DNA of 38,666 nt from Candidatus Woesearchaeota archaeon (GTDB lineage: Archaea; Nanoarchaeota; Nanoarchaeia; Woesearchaeales; CALCXY01), in the NCBI GenBank assembly GCA_030751555.1, contig JASMFX010000059.1, positions 1 to 38,666 of the forward strand, given 5' to 3'. Below are positions 1 to 7,833 of this stretch, piece after piece. The notes below the pieces were generated by a model. That model was not told where the DNA came from. It was given only the letters and a program-made list of their open reading frames with translations, and ran no database searches. The position numbers and the translations under genes are program-made. Each line of letters starts with the position of its first letter. The first letter of the stretch is position 1.

Positions 1-78
1 AGTTAGAATAACTTCTTGTCGTACTATTTATTCAAAATAAAAACAAAATTTTTAATATTGTACCACTTTAATGGTTAA

Positions 79-1038
79 ATGAAGGTTAGGTTGTTGTTAA
101 CTGTATTAATTTTTATTGTTGGCTGTTCAATTACAGGGAATGTGGGGGAGGTTCCTTCTGAAGTAACTCAAGGTTATGGGGTTTATTTCTGTCCCAGGGA
201 TGATTGTGCTGGGAGTTTGGTTAAGTTTTTGGGTGCTGCTAAGGAGTCCATACATTGTGCACTTTTTGATATTGGGTTGGAAGAGGTTAAGGATGTGCTT
301 GCTAGGAAAAGTAAGGAGGTAGAGGTTAAGGTTGTTATGGATAATAACTATAAAGAGAAGTTTAAAGGGAAGAATGTTAGGTACGATGATGATAGTCAGT
401 TGAGTCACAATAAGTTTTGTGTTGTTGATGGGAACAGAGTTAGTACTGGTTCTTTTAATCCTACTGAAAGGGGAGCCCATAAGAACAATAACAATTTTAT
501 TGTGTTTTTTTCTGAGACTTTAGCTGAGAATTATGATGATGAGTTTTTTGAGTTGTGGAATGGGGAGTTTGGAGGTGGTGGAGGTGTTAGGAATCCGGTT
601 GTTGAGTTGAACGGTCACAGAATTGAGAATTATTTTTGTCCCGAGGATCAATGCAAGGAGAGGGTGATTAAGGTTTTGATGGAAGCTGAAGAGAGTATTT
701 ACTTTATGACGTTTAGTTTTACTAATGAGGAGATTGCGGATGCTTTGTTGTTTAGTGATGCTGAAGTTAAAGGTGTTTTTGAGACTACTCAGGCTGGTTC
801 TAAGTATTCACAGTATCATAGGCTTAATGATTTTGGGATGAATGTTAAGAAAGATTCAAATCCATACAATATGCATCATAAAACATTTATTGTTGATGGA
901 GAGATTGTTATTACTGGCTCTTACAATCCAACTGGGGCTGGTTCAGATAAGAATGATGAAAATGTTGTTGTGATTTATGACAAAAAATTAGCTGGGAAGT
1001 ATCTTGAGGAGTTTTGGAAGGTTTGGGGAGAGGGATAA
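79..1038 (+). CDS. Secreted two-domain phospholipase D-like lipoprotein
   Basis: Two tandem PLD half-domains form one PLD-superfamily phosphodiesterase unit acting outside the cell. Substrates in this family include phospholipids and nucleic acids, and the sequence does not say which applies. Both HxKx4D motifs are complete: H110/K112/D117 and H266/K268/D273, each followed by a TGS(F/Y)NPT segment. The first 16 residues form a short hydrophobic signal ending in IVGC, which fits a lipobox with Cys16 as the lipidated residue. The next residues, SITGNV, resemble a sequence common after signal peptides in Woesearchaeota-type genomes (recollection, not checked). Each half starts with a CPxDxC motif (residues 38-43 and 187-192), suggesting a disulfide or metal site per half. 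A TATA-like AT tract lies about 25 bases before the ATG. A Gly-rich linker near residue 165 joins the halves. Confidence 0.85.
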   Translation: MKVRLLLTVLIFIVGCSITGNVGEVPSEVTQGYGVYFCPRDDCAGSLVKFLGAAKESIHCALFDIGLEEVKDVLARKSKEVEVKVVMDNNYKEKFKGKNVRYDDDSQLSHNKFCVVDGNRVSTGSFNPTERGAHKNNNNFIVFFSETLAENYDDEFFELWNGEFGGGGGVRNPVVELNGHRIENYFCPEDQCKERVIKVLMEAEESIYFMTFSFTNEEIADALLFSDAEVKGVFETTQAGSKYSQYHRLNDFGMNVKKDSNPYNMHHKTFIVDGEIVITGSYNPTGAGSDKNDENVVVIYDKKLAGKYLEEFWKVWGEG

Positions 1039-1071
1039 ATTTTATAAATGATTTAACTTTCTAAGTTTTTT

Positions 1072-2058
1072 ATGAAATACGACGTATTCGGAATAGGATC
1101 TGCGATTATGGATTTCTTGATAGAGGTTGAGCATGAACAATTGATTGAGTTTGACTTGAAGAAAGGTAACTTTCACTTGATTGATGAAGACAAGTCTAAA
1201 GAGTTAATGGGAAAGCTTGAGAAGTATGAAGTAAAGCTTGCTCCTGGTGGGAGTTCTGCCAATACTTTGTTTGGAGTTTCTTTGTTGGGAGGAGATGTTG
1301 TTTTCTGCGGAAAGGTAGGAGATGATGGTCATGGTGGCATTTATGAGGAGAAGATGGCTTCGGGAGGAGTTAAGCCTAAGCTTGCTAAATCTGATAAGAT
1401 AACTGGTCATGCAATTACATTTATTACACCTGATAGTGAGAGGACTTTTGCTGTTCATCTTGGAGCTGCAATGCATCTTGCTAAAGAGGATGTGTTTTTT
1501 GATGATTTGAAGGAGAGTAAGATTTTACATATTGAGGGTTATCAGTTAGAGGAAGAAGGACTTAAATTGGTTTCATTGCATGCGATGGATTTTGCTAAAG
1601 GTAATGGGACTAAGATTAGTATAGATTTGGGAGATCCTGGAATTGTTTCTAGGAATAAAGAAGATATTAGGCATATGGTCCGGAAGTATGCTGACATTGT
1701 TTTTGCTAATGAGGAGGAGGCAAAAGCGCTTACAGGGATGGACCCAGAGGATGCTTTGAATGAGATTGCTGGAATGACTGAGATTGCTATTGTTAAGGTT
1801 GGTAAGGATGGTTCTTATATCAAGAAAGGTGAAGATATGGTTGAGATTCCTTGTTATGATGCAAAAGCAGTTGATACAACTGGTGCTGGTGATATGTATG
1901 CTGCTGGTGTTTTGTTTGGGATATCAAAAGGGCATAATTTAAAAGCAGCAGGACATATTGGTAGTTATTATGCTTCAAAGGTTGTTGAGAGGATTGGAGC
2001 TAGGTTAGATAAGATTGATGCTAAGGAAGTTGAAGAATTGATTGCCAAGGTAAAATGA
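1072..2058 (+). CDS. PfkB-family carbohydrate/nucleoside kinase
   Basis: A ribokinase-like (PfkB) ATP-dependent kinase of 328 residues, the usual family length. The N-terminal Gly-rich signature is LAPGGSSANT (residues 57-66). The C-terminal signature is DTTGAGDMYAAG, with D274 as the expected catalytic base and GAGD as the anion hole. The closest family type by eye is the adenosine/ribokinase group annotated as PfkB or adenosine kinase-like, so the sugar or nucleoside substrate is not determined. The start is supported by a TATA box (TTTATAAA at 1041-1048) about 27 bases upstream, giving an essentially leaderless mRNA. Its stop overlaps the start of the YggS-type gene by 4 bases (ATGA), so the two are co-transcribed. 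Confidence 0.88.
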   Translation: MKYDVFGIGSAIMDFLIEVEHEQLIEFDLKKGNFHLIDEDKSKELMGKLEKYEVKLAPGGSSANTLFGVSLLGGDVVFCGKVGDDGHGGIYEEKMASGGVKPKLAKSDKITGHAITFITPDSERTFAVHLGAAMHLAKEDVFFDDLKESKILHIEGYQLEEEGLKLVSLHAMDFAKGNGTKISIDLGDPGIVSRNKEDIRHMVRKYADIVFANEEEAKALTGMDPEDALNEIAGMTEIAIVKVGKDGSYIKKGEDMVEIPCYDAKAVDTTGAGDMYAAGVLFGISKGHNLKAAGHIGSYYASKVVERIGARLDKIDAKEVEELIAKVK

Positions 2059-2711
2059 GCATTAAAGATAATGTTTTGAAGCTTAGGAAGGATGTTTCTG
2101 GAGATGTTTTGATAATTGCTGCTACTAAAACTAGGACTGTTCCTGAGATTGAGGAAGCTGTTTCTGCTGGTGTGAAGATTATTGGGGAGAATTATGTTCA
2201 GGAAGCTGAGAAGAAGTTATTGAAGCTTAAAGGAAAGGTTAAGTTGCATTGCATTGGTCATTTGCAGACAAATAAGGTTAAGAAAGCTGTTGAGATTTTT
2301 GATATGATACAGACAGTTGATTCTTTGAAGATAGCTAAGGAGATAAATAATAAATGTAGGGGTCTTGAGAAGGTAATGCCGGTTTTGGTTGAGGTTAACA
2401 GTGGTGAGGAAGGTAATAAGGCTGGTTGTATGCCTGATAAAGTTGAGGAGTTGGTTAGAGGTGTAGCTCGGTTGAATAACGTTAAGGTTAAAGGGTTAAT
2501 GACTATGGCTCCTTATTTTGATGATGCTGAGAAAGACAGACCATATTTTAAGAAGACTAAGGAATTGTTTGATAAGCTTAAGGAGTTGAAGGTAGAGAAT
2601 ATTAGTATGGATATTCTTTCTATGGGTATGAGTGGGAGTTATAAGGTTGCTATTGAAGAAGGGGCTACTATGGTTAGGCTTGGTAGTGGTATTTTTGGAG
2701 AACGTGTTTAG
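2055..2711 (+). CDS. YggS/PLPBP-type pyridoxal phosphate homeostasis protein
   Basis: A 218-residue single-domain protein with the alanine-racemase N-terminal TIM-barrel fold, of the YggS/YBL036C/PROSC family. These proteins bind PLP and help control the level of PLP and linked amino acids, with no established enzymatic reaction. K25 in AATKTRT is the expected PLP lysine. Family landmarks follow: GENYVQE, the HCIGHLQTNK segment, VNSGEE, GLMTMAP, LSMGMSGSY and the C-terminal VRLGSGIFGER phosphate-binding region. It overlaps the upstream PfkB kinase gene by 4 bases and is therefore probably translationally coupled to it. The length matches the family, and nothing looks damaged. Confidence 0.92.
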   Translation: MSIKDNVLKLRKDVSGDVLIIAATKTRTVPEIEEAVSAGVKIIGENYVQEAEKKLLKLKGKVKLHCIGHLQTNKVKKAVEIFDMIQTVDSLKIAKEINNKCRGLEKVMPVLVEVNSGEEGNKAGCMPDKVEELVRGVARLNNVKVKGLMTMAPYFDDAEKDRPYFKKTKELFDKLKELKVENISMDILSMGMSGSYKVAIEEGATMVRLGSGIFGERV

Positions 2712-2716
2712 GTAAA

Positions 2717-4894
2717 TTATTTCTTTGACATATGTTTGAGTCTATTGAAGAGTTCATTCTTCTTATCTTTGGTTTTTTGTTGTAGTTGTGAAAGTGCGTC
2801 TGGCTTTGGTTGTTTAATTGTAGTGTGTTGATGTTTTAGTTTGGTACGTTTAATTGTTTGATGGTGTATTGGTGGCTTTTTAGCAAAAACTGGGTGAGAG
2901 GTAGTCTGTAAGTTTGGATGATTAGGAGTGTAATGTCCAGGAGGGGTTAGGTTATGGGGGTGGAATCTGTGCAAGGTTGTTTGCTGGACTCCAGGATAGG
3001 GATGGTGTGTAGCTGGAGTTTGGATAGGTTGTTGTTGGACTGGTTGTTGAGGGGGCTTCTTGTGCATTGGAAAGTGGAATAGATCCTTGAGGGAATGATG
3101 GACTTTTGGTTTTTGTGGTGATTGGAGTGGTTGTTGGAATGTTGGTTGTTGTGGGAAACTATTTAACGTGGCTTGAGAATTCATACCTGCCCCGTATTTT
3201 TGCTGAAGAAGTTTCTTGTAATACCTTTCTTTGTTCTTTTTAACAATATCTTTGGATATCATTATCCCCCCAAGGATTATTGGGATGATTAGTACTAAAT
3301 AAATGAATGTCTGGAGAATGTTTGGTTTTTTTGAAGAGAGGAGAACGATTTCCCCATTTTCATCAATAGTTCCCTCGATAAATTCTTCTTGAGTTCCCCT
3401 TAGATAAGAATATTCAAATGTATAACCGTTACCTGATCTTAAAAAAAGTTTTTCGTTGAAGGTGAAGTCTTTTGAGAATAAATCTTCTTGTTGTGAAATA
3501 AACTCTTCATATTTATTCACTAGGGACTCGATTTGTGATTTTTCAATATCTACGCATGCATCTTCTTGGCATTCAAATCCTGTTTCGCAACTGCAGTCAG
3601 AACAGCAACTGTCTGAGGTTTCGTCTCCATTACAGACTCCATCACCGCATTCAACCGTTTCTGAACAATCACTGTCCAAAGAATAGCTGCATCCTTCTGG
3701 GCAACAGGAGTCATCTGATAAACATGCGTCAATACCTGAATATGAACAGAAATCATCAACACATTCATCTATTGAACAATCGTCAAAATCATCACAATCG
3801 TCATCTGTCACGCATGGTTCATCTGAGAGGCCGCCTGAGCAGTCAGTGTCCGTACCCTCATCACATGAACCAGGGCAGCACATATCATCATCTATACAGG
3901 AGGTTACTGCTAGGTTTGTACAGGCAGTAGTATTCCCCAAGAGAAGGTCAATTGTGCAAGGATCACTATCATCACATTGAGCATTTGCTGTATAGCCAAT
4001 TGGTAGGCAGTCACCATCGTTTGTTAAATCACAAGTAGCTGGACAACAGCCATCCCCTGATCTGCAATACCCTACCCGGTCATAAGTACATTCTGTTAAT
4101 TGACATTCATCAAGTGTGCACGCGTCTGCATCGTCACAATCGGTGTTGGCCCCACAAAGCTCCACAATTGGACAGGCTAAAAACTCATCGACTAAGTAAA
4201 GAAAACTTCCATTCTCATTATATCTTAGATCAAATTCAAGATCATGACCGTCAACTTCTGTTTCAAGTGTTATCAAATCTCCCAATACATTAGTTGTATC
4301 TGGATCATAATTTAAAATATAGAGTTCGTCTCCTTTTTTTATAGTTATATTGTTGTTTTCCTGGTCTTCTTCTAAGAATTCATAATTTTTCTTACAAAGG
4401 CTTACTCCAAGATCAAATGTCTCATCAACGTATTTGAAGGTTCCATTGAAACAATCTTCTGGGCAGAGCACCTGTTCGTTCTCTAGATTAGTTACAAGGT
4501 TTGTTAGATTAATTTCAAGTCCTTTTAATGATGTGTTTTCTCCTAATTCCAAAGTTATTTGTGAATCATTTATTATTGGAGAAGAATTTACTAAAAACTT
4601 TACTTCTAAATCTTCCCTATCAACTGATATGATTTTTATAAAAAAGTCAGTACTATCTAATGTGAGATTGAATTCTTGGCTGGTGATGACTGCAGTTTCA
4701 GTGTCGCTGCCTGAGTACTCCCATGATAAGGTAATATTATCATGGCCTAAGTAACAGTCATTGTCATTACAGCTTGCTGCGCTAATTGACTGTAATGAGA
4801 GTATAAAAAATAAAAAAACCAGGATATTAATAGAACTAATCCTACTAAAACATTGGGGGTGTTTTGCATATCCTGGCTTAAAAAATGTGAGCAT
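2717..4894 (-). CDS. Large Cys/Asp-rich surface protein with one membrane anchor and a Gln/Pro/His-rich tail
   Basis: A 725-residue protein of unknown function. Residues 24-41 form a signal-type hydrophobic helix. Residues 42-235 look like a beta-rich extracellular domain with many NxT/S sequons. Residues 240-447 hold at least three related Cys/Asp-rich repeats, each with a CDDxDxCTxDxC-like start and a DxCCPxxCxxxxDxDC-like end. These should be stabilised by disulfides and may bind calcium (inference from spaced Asp/Asn). A second hydrophobic segment at 524-547 is followed by basic residues, so the C-terminal part, rich in Gln, Pro and His (about 570-700), should be cytoplasmic. The ATG is 2 bases after the stop of the Lrp regulator gene and has a strong Shine-Dalgarno (AGGAGG on the minus strand, 4904-4909), so the two form an operon. 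Similar Cys-rich repeats occur in DPANN surface proteins (recollection). Confidence 0.8.
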   Translation of the reverse strand: MLTFFKPGYAKHPQCFSRISSINILVFLFFILSLQSISAASCNDNDCYLGHDNITLSWEYSGSDTETAVITSQEFNLTLDSTDFFIKIISVDREDLEVKFLVNSSPIINDSQITLELGENTSLKGLEINLTNLVTNLENEQVLCPEDCFNGTFKYVDETFDLGVSLCKKNYEFLEEDQENNNITIKKGDELYILNYDPDTTNVLGDLITLETEVDGHDLEFDLRYNENGSFLYLVDEFLACPIVELCGANTDCDDADACTLDECQLTECTYDRVGYCRSGDGCCPATCDLTNDGDCLPIGYTANAQCDDSDPCTIDLLLGNTTACTNLAVTSCIDDDMCCPGSCDEGTDTDCSGGLSDEPCVTDDDCDDFDDCSIDECVDDFCSYSGIDACLSDDSCCPEGCSYSLDSDCSETVECGDGVCNGDETSDSCCSDCSCETGFECQEDACVDIEKSQIESLVNKYEEFISQQEDLFSKDFTFNEKLFLRSGNGYTFEYSYLRGTQEEFIEGTIDENGEIVLLSSKKPNILQTFIYLVLIIPIILGGIMISKDIVKKNKERYYKKLLQQKYGAGMNSQATLNSFPQQPTFQQPLQSPQKPKVHHSLKDLFHFPMHKKPPQQPVQQQPIQTPATHHPYPGVQQTTLHRFHPHNLTPPGHYTPNHPNLQTTSHPVFAKKPPIHHQTIKRTKLKHQHTTIKQPKPDALSQLQQKTKDKKNELFNRLKHMSKK

Positions 4895-4896
4895 TG

Positions 4897-5325
4897 TTAA
4901 AATTCCTCCTTTATAGTTGCGGTTGCAACCATTGTCATTGTCGTAATGACGTTTTCTTCTTTTCTGAACTTTAAAACGAAATCATTGAACTCCTCGACAT
5001 CTTTGAATTTTAGCTTTAGCATGATATCATATTCCCCAGTTATTCCGAAAACTTCTTTTACGTGTTTATTATCTAAGAGTTGTTGATTGAATACTTTGGA
5101 GGGTTTTGTTTTTATTAGCATGACTACTATGAAATTCTCTTCGACTGCTTTGTTGTTTAGTTTTAGTGTGAATTTTTCGATGATATTTTCTTTTTTTAAC
5201 TTGACAATCCTGTCGTGAACGGTAGATGGCCTGATCTTTGTTTGTTTTGCTATGTCCCTTATGGATAATCTTGAATTGTCTTTTAAGGTTGCAATTATTG
5301 ATTTATCTCTGTTATCTAGTTGCAT
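4897..5325 (-). CDS. Lrp/AsnC-family transcriptional regulator
   Basis: 142 residues with the standard two-part layout. An N-terminal winged helix-turn-helix (about residues 4-60; LDNRDKSIIATLKDNSR, then DIAKQTKIRPSTVHDRIVKL) is followed by a C-terminal RAM effector-binding domain (about 65-142; GEYDIMLKLKFKDVEEFNDF). Family members bind DNA as dimers or octamers and sense amino acids or related small molecules. The ATG at 5325 is about 27 bases from a minus-strand TATA box (5349-5356), so the mRNA is probably leaderless. It is the first gene of a two-gene unit with the Cys-rich surface protein and is divergent from ahcY. An inverted repeat between the two promoters is a candidate operator. 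The effector is not predictable from sequence. Confidence 0.92.
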   Translation of the reverse strand: MQLDNRDKSIIATLKDNSRLSIRDIAKQTKIRPSTVHDRIVKLKKENIIEKFTLKLNNKAVEENFIVVMLIKTKPSKVFNQQLLDNKHVKEVFGITGEYDIMLKLKFKDVEEFNDFVLKFRKEENVITTMTMVATATIKEEF

Positions 5326-5365
5326 TGTTAGTAGGACTGTCTATGAAGTATATAAATATTCCGAT

Positions 5366-5400
5366 ATTTGTCCGGTTTTTTGTTTATTTTCTGGACAAAT
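5366..5400. promoter_or_regulatory. Candidate Lrp operator: inverted repeat between divergent promoters
   Basis: Perfect 8-base inverted repeat ATTTGTCC (5366-5373) and GGACAAAT (5393-5400), half-site centres 27 bases apart with a T-rich spacer. It sits between the TATA box of the Lrp gene (5349-5356, minus) and that of ahcY (about 5423-5430, plus). Lrp-family proteins often autoregulate from such sites. The link to this regulator is inference from position and symmetry. Confidence 0.45.
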
Positions 5401-5422
5401 TAATGGTATATATAGAAAAAAT

Positions 5423-5461
5423 ATATAAATCTCTTGGAATTAGCTAGTGTTGGTGATAATT
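5423..5461 (+). promoter_or_regulatory. ahcY promoter and ribosome binding site
   Basis: TATA box ATATAAAT at 5423-5430 predicts a transcript start near 5453. GGTGAT at 5452-5457 matches the anti-Shine-Dalgarno of the 16S 3' end (GGATCACCTCC) and lies 4 bases before ATG 5462. An in-frame GTG at 5447 would be only about 21 bases from the TATA box and probably outside the mRNA, so ATG 5462 is preferred. Confidence 0.6.
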
Positions 5462-6727
5462 ATGGATAAAGGAGACAATTATGAAGTTAAAGATATAAAA
5501 TTAGCAGAACAAGGAAGGAAGAACTTAGAATGGGCTGAATCTCAGATGGGTGCTTTGATGAAAGTTAAAGAACGGTTTGAGAATGAGAAGCCTTTGGAAG
5601 GCGTTAAAATTGGTGTTGCGCTACATCCAACTAAGGAGACAGGAGTTCTAGTTAGAGTATTGAAGGCTGGTGGAGCTGATGTTGCTATATGTGCATGTAA
5701 TCCATTGTCTACACAAGACGATGTTGCTGCAGCACTTGCTGAGGAAGGGATTAAGATATGGGCTTACAAAGGAGAGACTAAAGAGGATTATTACAGATAC
5801 TTAACTAATGTTATTGAGTTTAAGCCACAATATACACTTGATGATGGATGCGACCTAGTAAGCGAGATACACAGCAAATATCCTGATCAAATTGAAGGTA
5901 TTATTGCTGGTGCTGAAGAAACTACAACCGGAATTATTAGACTTAAAGCAATGGAGAAGGATAATGCGCTTAAGTATCCTGTTCTTGCTGTTAATGACCT
6001 TAAGACGAAACATCTGTTTGATAATTTCTTAGGGACTGGTCAAAGTACTTTTGATGGGATACTTCGGGCTTCTTCAATTTTGATTGCAGGAAAGACCGTT
6101 GTTGTTGCAGGGTATGGCCCATGTGGTAAGGGGATTGCAGAGCGTGCTAAAGGGCAAGGAGCAAATGTGATTGTTACAGAAGTTGATCCGATTAGAGCAC
6201 TTCAAGCGAGACATGATGGATGTAGAGTGATGCCAATGTCAGAGGCTTTAAGTGAAGGAGATTTATATGTGACAGTAACTGGAAATAAGCATGTCATAAG
6301 AAAGGAACATTATGAAAATATGAAGGAAGGAGCAATTCTTTCAAATTCAGGACACTTTGATATTGAGATTGATGTTGCAGGACTTAAAGAGCTGAGTGAG
6401 AGTGTGAAACAAATCAGACCTCATTTTGAGAGATATACTCTCCCTAGTGGGAAGAATATTTATTTGTGTGGAGAAGGCAGGCTTATTAACCTTGTTGCTG
6501 CAGAAGGGCATCCAAGTGTTGTTATGGCGCAATCGTTTTGTGGGCAAGCACTTGCTGCCGAGTATGCTATAAAAAATAAGGGGAAGTTAGGTATTAAAGT
6601 TGTTGATCTGCCAGAAGAGATTGATAATAAAATAGCTGAGCTGCAGCTTGAGACATTAGGTATTAAATTTGATGAATTGACTGAGGAGCAGAAGAAGTAC
6701 ATGGATTCTTGGCAAGAAGGTACTTAA
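5462..6727 (+). CDS. ahcY: S-adenosylhomocysteine hydrolase (adenosylhomocysteinase)
   Basis: Reversibly splits S-adenosylhomocysteine into adenosine and homocysteine, recycling the product of methyltransferases in the cytosol. The 421-residue product carries substrate-site landmarks HPTKETGVL, CNPLSTQDD, LDDGCDLV and AGAEETTTG. A Rossmann NAD site follows (GYGPCGKG at about 217-224, then EVDPIRALQA), with SNSGHFDIEID and EGRLINLVAAEGHPS near the C-terminal part. It ends with YMDSWQEGT and lacks the long PFKPDHYRY-type tail of bacterial and eukaryotic enzymes, which is normal for the archaeal form. Start chosen at ATG 5462 because of a GGTGAT Shine-Dalgarno and the TATA spacing. It is transcribed away from the Lrp gene and may share its regulation. 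Several methyltransferases lie in the same window. Confidence 0.96.
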   Translation: MDKGDNYEVKDIKLAEQGRKNLEWAESQMGALMKVKERFENEKPLEGVKIGVALHPTKETGVLVRVLKAGGADVAICACNPLSTQDDVAAALAEEGIKIWAYKGETKEDYYRYLTNVIEFKPQYTLDDGCDLVSEIHSKYPDQIEGIIAGAEETTTGIIRLKAMEKDNALKYPVLAVNDLKTKHLFDNFLGTGQSTFDGILRASSILIAGKTVVVAGYGPCGKGIAERAKGQGANVIVTEVDPIRALQARHDGCRVMPMSEALSEGDLYVTVTGNKHVIRKEHYENMKEGAILSNSGHFDIEIDVAGLKELSESVKQIRPHFERYTLPSGKNIYLCGEGRLINLVAAEGHPSVVMAQSFCGQALAAEYAIKNKGKLGIKVVDLPEEIDNKIAELQLETLGIKFDELTEEQKKYMDSWQEGT

Positions 6728-6748
6728 TTTTTATTTTTTTATTTTGTT
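6728..6748 (+). terminator. T-rich terminator after ahcY
   Basis: Runs of T directly after the ahcY stop (TTTTTATTTTTTTATTTTG). Archaeal RNA polymerase commonly terminates at such oligo-T tracts without a hairpin. Confidence 0.5.
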
Positions 6749-6934
6749 CTAGAATATACAAATTGAATCTGGGCTTATGTCTAGGCCTTTATCAGTTATC
6801 TGCATAGAAACGGTTTTTTCTGGGATTCTTGTTGATCTCATCTTTAGGACTTCTATTGCTCTGCACCGAATCCCTTTTTTTTTGATATGGTAGAGTATGA
6901 TTATTCCGTCTGCTTCGAATTCTAGCGAGGATGA
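6749..6934 (-). pseudogene. C-terminal remnant of a RAD55/KaiC-family ATPase
   Basis: On the minus strand the last 58 codons before the stop at 6749-6751 read as the C-terminal end of a RecA-superfamily RAD55/KaiC-like ATPase. ADGIIIL is followed by AIEVLKMRST (family pattern: LKMRGT), then MQITDKGLDISP (family pattern: I-dkGi-i-p). The Walker A and B parts are absent. Upstream of about 6934 the same frame runs antisense through the pilin-like remnant and no longer resembles the family. The stretch is therefore a broken gene end, brought next to another truncated gene by deletion or recombination. The stop is intact, and the remnant converges on ahcY with about 21 bases between the two stop codons. 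Confidence 0.65.
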
Positions 6935-6938
6935 GAGA

Positions 6939-7286
6939 ATGCCTGAGAAATGTGTTATATCCACAGGTTCAGGGTTGTTTTGTGATCCAAACCAAGTTAG
7001 TGCAAGTGCATCAGCTAATACCATCACTATGAGGGTGAAGAACATATTGACTGACAGCATTTGGGTTGATTCAATAGCTTTAGATGCCCCAGCATGTACA
7101 TTTTCTACTGCTGACACGGAAATAGCTGCTGATGGAACCACAGACATTGCATTAACCTGTGCAGGAGGTCTAACATCTGGTGATAAGATTAAAGGAAAGT
7201 TAACAATCACGTATGATGTTGGAGCAACAGCAGGAGCTGGATTGTCTAAAGGTACAACAGGTCAGTTAGTGACAGTCGTACCCTAA
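6939..7286 (+). pseudogene. Pilin-like protein copy lacking its class III signal peptide
   Basis: From MPEKC onward the translation aligns with the next gene (7330-7785) over its whole mature part. Shared segments include PEKC(V/L)ISTGSGLFCDPN, MRVKNIL, a T(T)D(I/F)(A/T)L(T/S)CA segment, SGD(K/R)I and a terminal TVVP. The N-terminal signal and hydrophobic helix of that paralogue have no counterpart here. Upstream sequence instead belongs to a RAD55-type remnant on the other strand. An ATG at 6939 could still start a cytosolic fragment, but without the helix it could not be exported or assembled. The two copies have diverged in sequence and codon choice, so the duplication is old and the truncation may be later. 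Confidence 0.65.
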
Positions 7287-7316
7287 ATAAATTTTTTATT
7301 TTTTCTTTTATTTTTT
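7287..7316 (+). terminator. T-rich tract between the two pilin-like copies
   Basis: Four separate T runs of 4-7 bases follow the TAA of the truncated copy. They could terminate transcription from the left, before the intact copy at 7330. Confidence 0.45.
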
Positions 7317-7329
7317 TGAAGGTAGTTAA

Positions 7330-7785
7330 ATGAAAAAGAGAGCTCAGGCCGCTATGGAATTTCTCATGACTTATGGTTGGGCTATTTTGGTTGTGTTGAT
7401 TGCAATTGGGTCTTTGGCTTATTTTGGAACTTTGAGTCCGGATAATTTATTGCCGGAGAAATGTTTGATTTCTACTGGTTCTGGGTTGTTTTGTGATCCT
7501 AATCAAGTTAGTACAAGTGCAACTACTAATTCTGTTGTTATGAGGGTGAAGAATATTTTGAATGATGATATAAGTGTTACTGGCATGACATTGGATGACC
7601 CTAGCTGTTCTTATTCTGGTGCAGGTGTTGTTTCTGCTGATTCCACTACTGATTTTACACTTTCTTGTGCTAGTGGTTTGAATTCAGGGGATAGGATTAG
7701 GGCAAGTATTGCTGTTTCTTATTCTGTTGGTGGTTCTGGGTTGCCTAAAAGTACATCTGGTAGTTTGACTACTGTTGTTCCTTGA
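7330..7785 (+). CDS. Class III signal peptide (archaeal pilin-like) surface protein
   Basis: 151 residues. The N-terminus KKRAQAAMEFLMTYGW is a classic class III / DUF361-type prepilin signal. A short basic leader is followed by QAAMEFL, where an EppA/FlaK-type peptidase should cut just before the Gln, and then by a hydrophobic helix (about residues 16-33) that would form a pilus core or anchor. The mature part has about four Cys, two of them in CLISTGSGLFC, and a Ser/Thr-rich beta-type composition. Its length and layout fit minor pilins or pilin-like surface subunits. No assembly ATPase or TadC-like gene is nearby. A headless paralogue precedes it. It could build a pilus or a membrane-bound surface structure, and the sequence does not decide. 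Confidence 0.85.
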   Translation: MKKRAQAAMEFLMTYGWAILVVLIAIGSLAYFGTLSPDNLLPEKCLISTGSGLFCDPNQVSTSATTNSVVMRVKNILNDDISVTGMTLDDPSCSYSGAGVVSADSTTDFTLSCASGLNSGDRIRASIAVSYSVGGSGLPKSTSGSLTTVVP

Positions 7786-7833
7786 AGGTAATTTTCCGAT
7801 ATCTTTTTAAATGTGGTTTGTATTCTATTCATT

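Noticed and set aside
3456..3930. Plus-strand open frames opposite the Cys-rich protein
   Set aside because: They are mirror images of the repeat-coding region, with compositional bias and no start signals. The minus-strand frame has a signal peptide, membrane helix and Shine-Dalgarno.
6749..7210. One continuous 153-codon minus-strand gene
   Set aside because: Only its last ~58 codons resemble a protein family. The rest is antisense to a pilin-like copy that aligns with the next gene, so it is treated as a composite of a remnant and antisense sequence.
7313..7792. Shared TTGAAGGTA before and after the intact pilin-like gene as a duplication junction
   Set aside because: Nine bases in AT-rich sequence are too few, and the truncated copy is not bounded by the same element.
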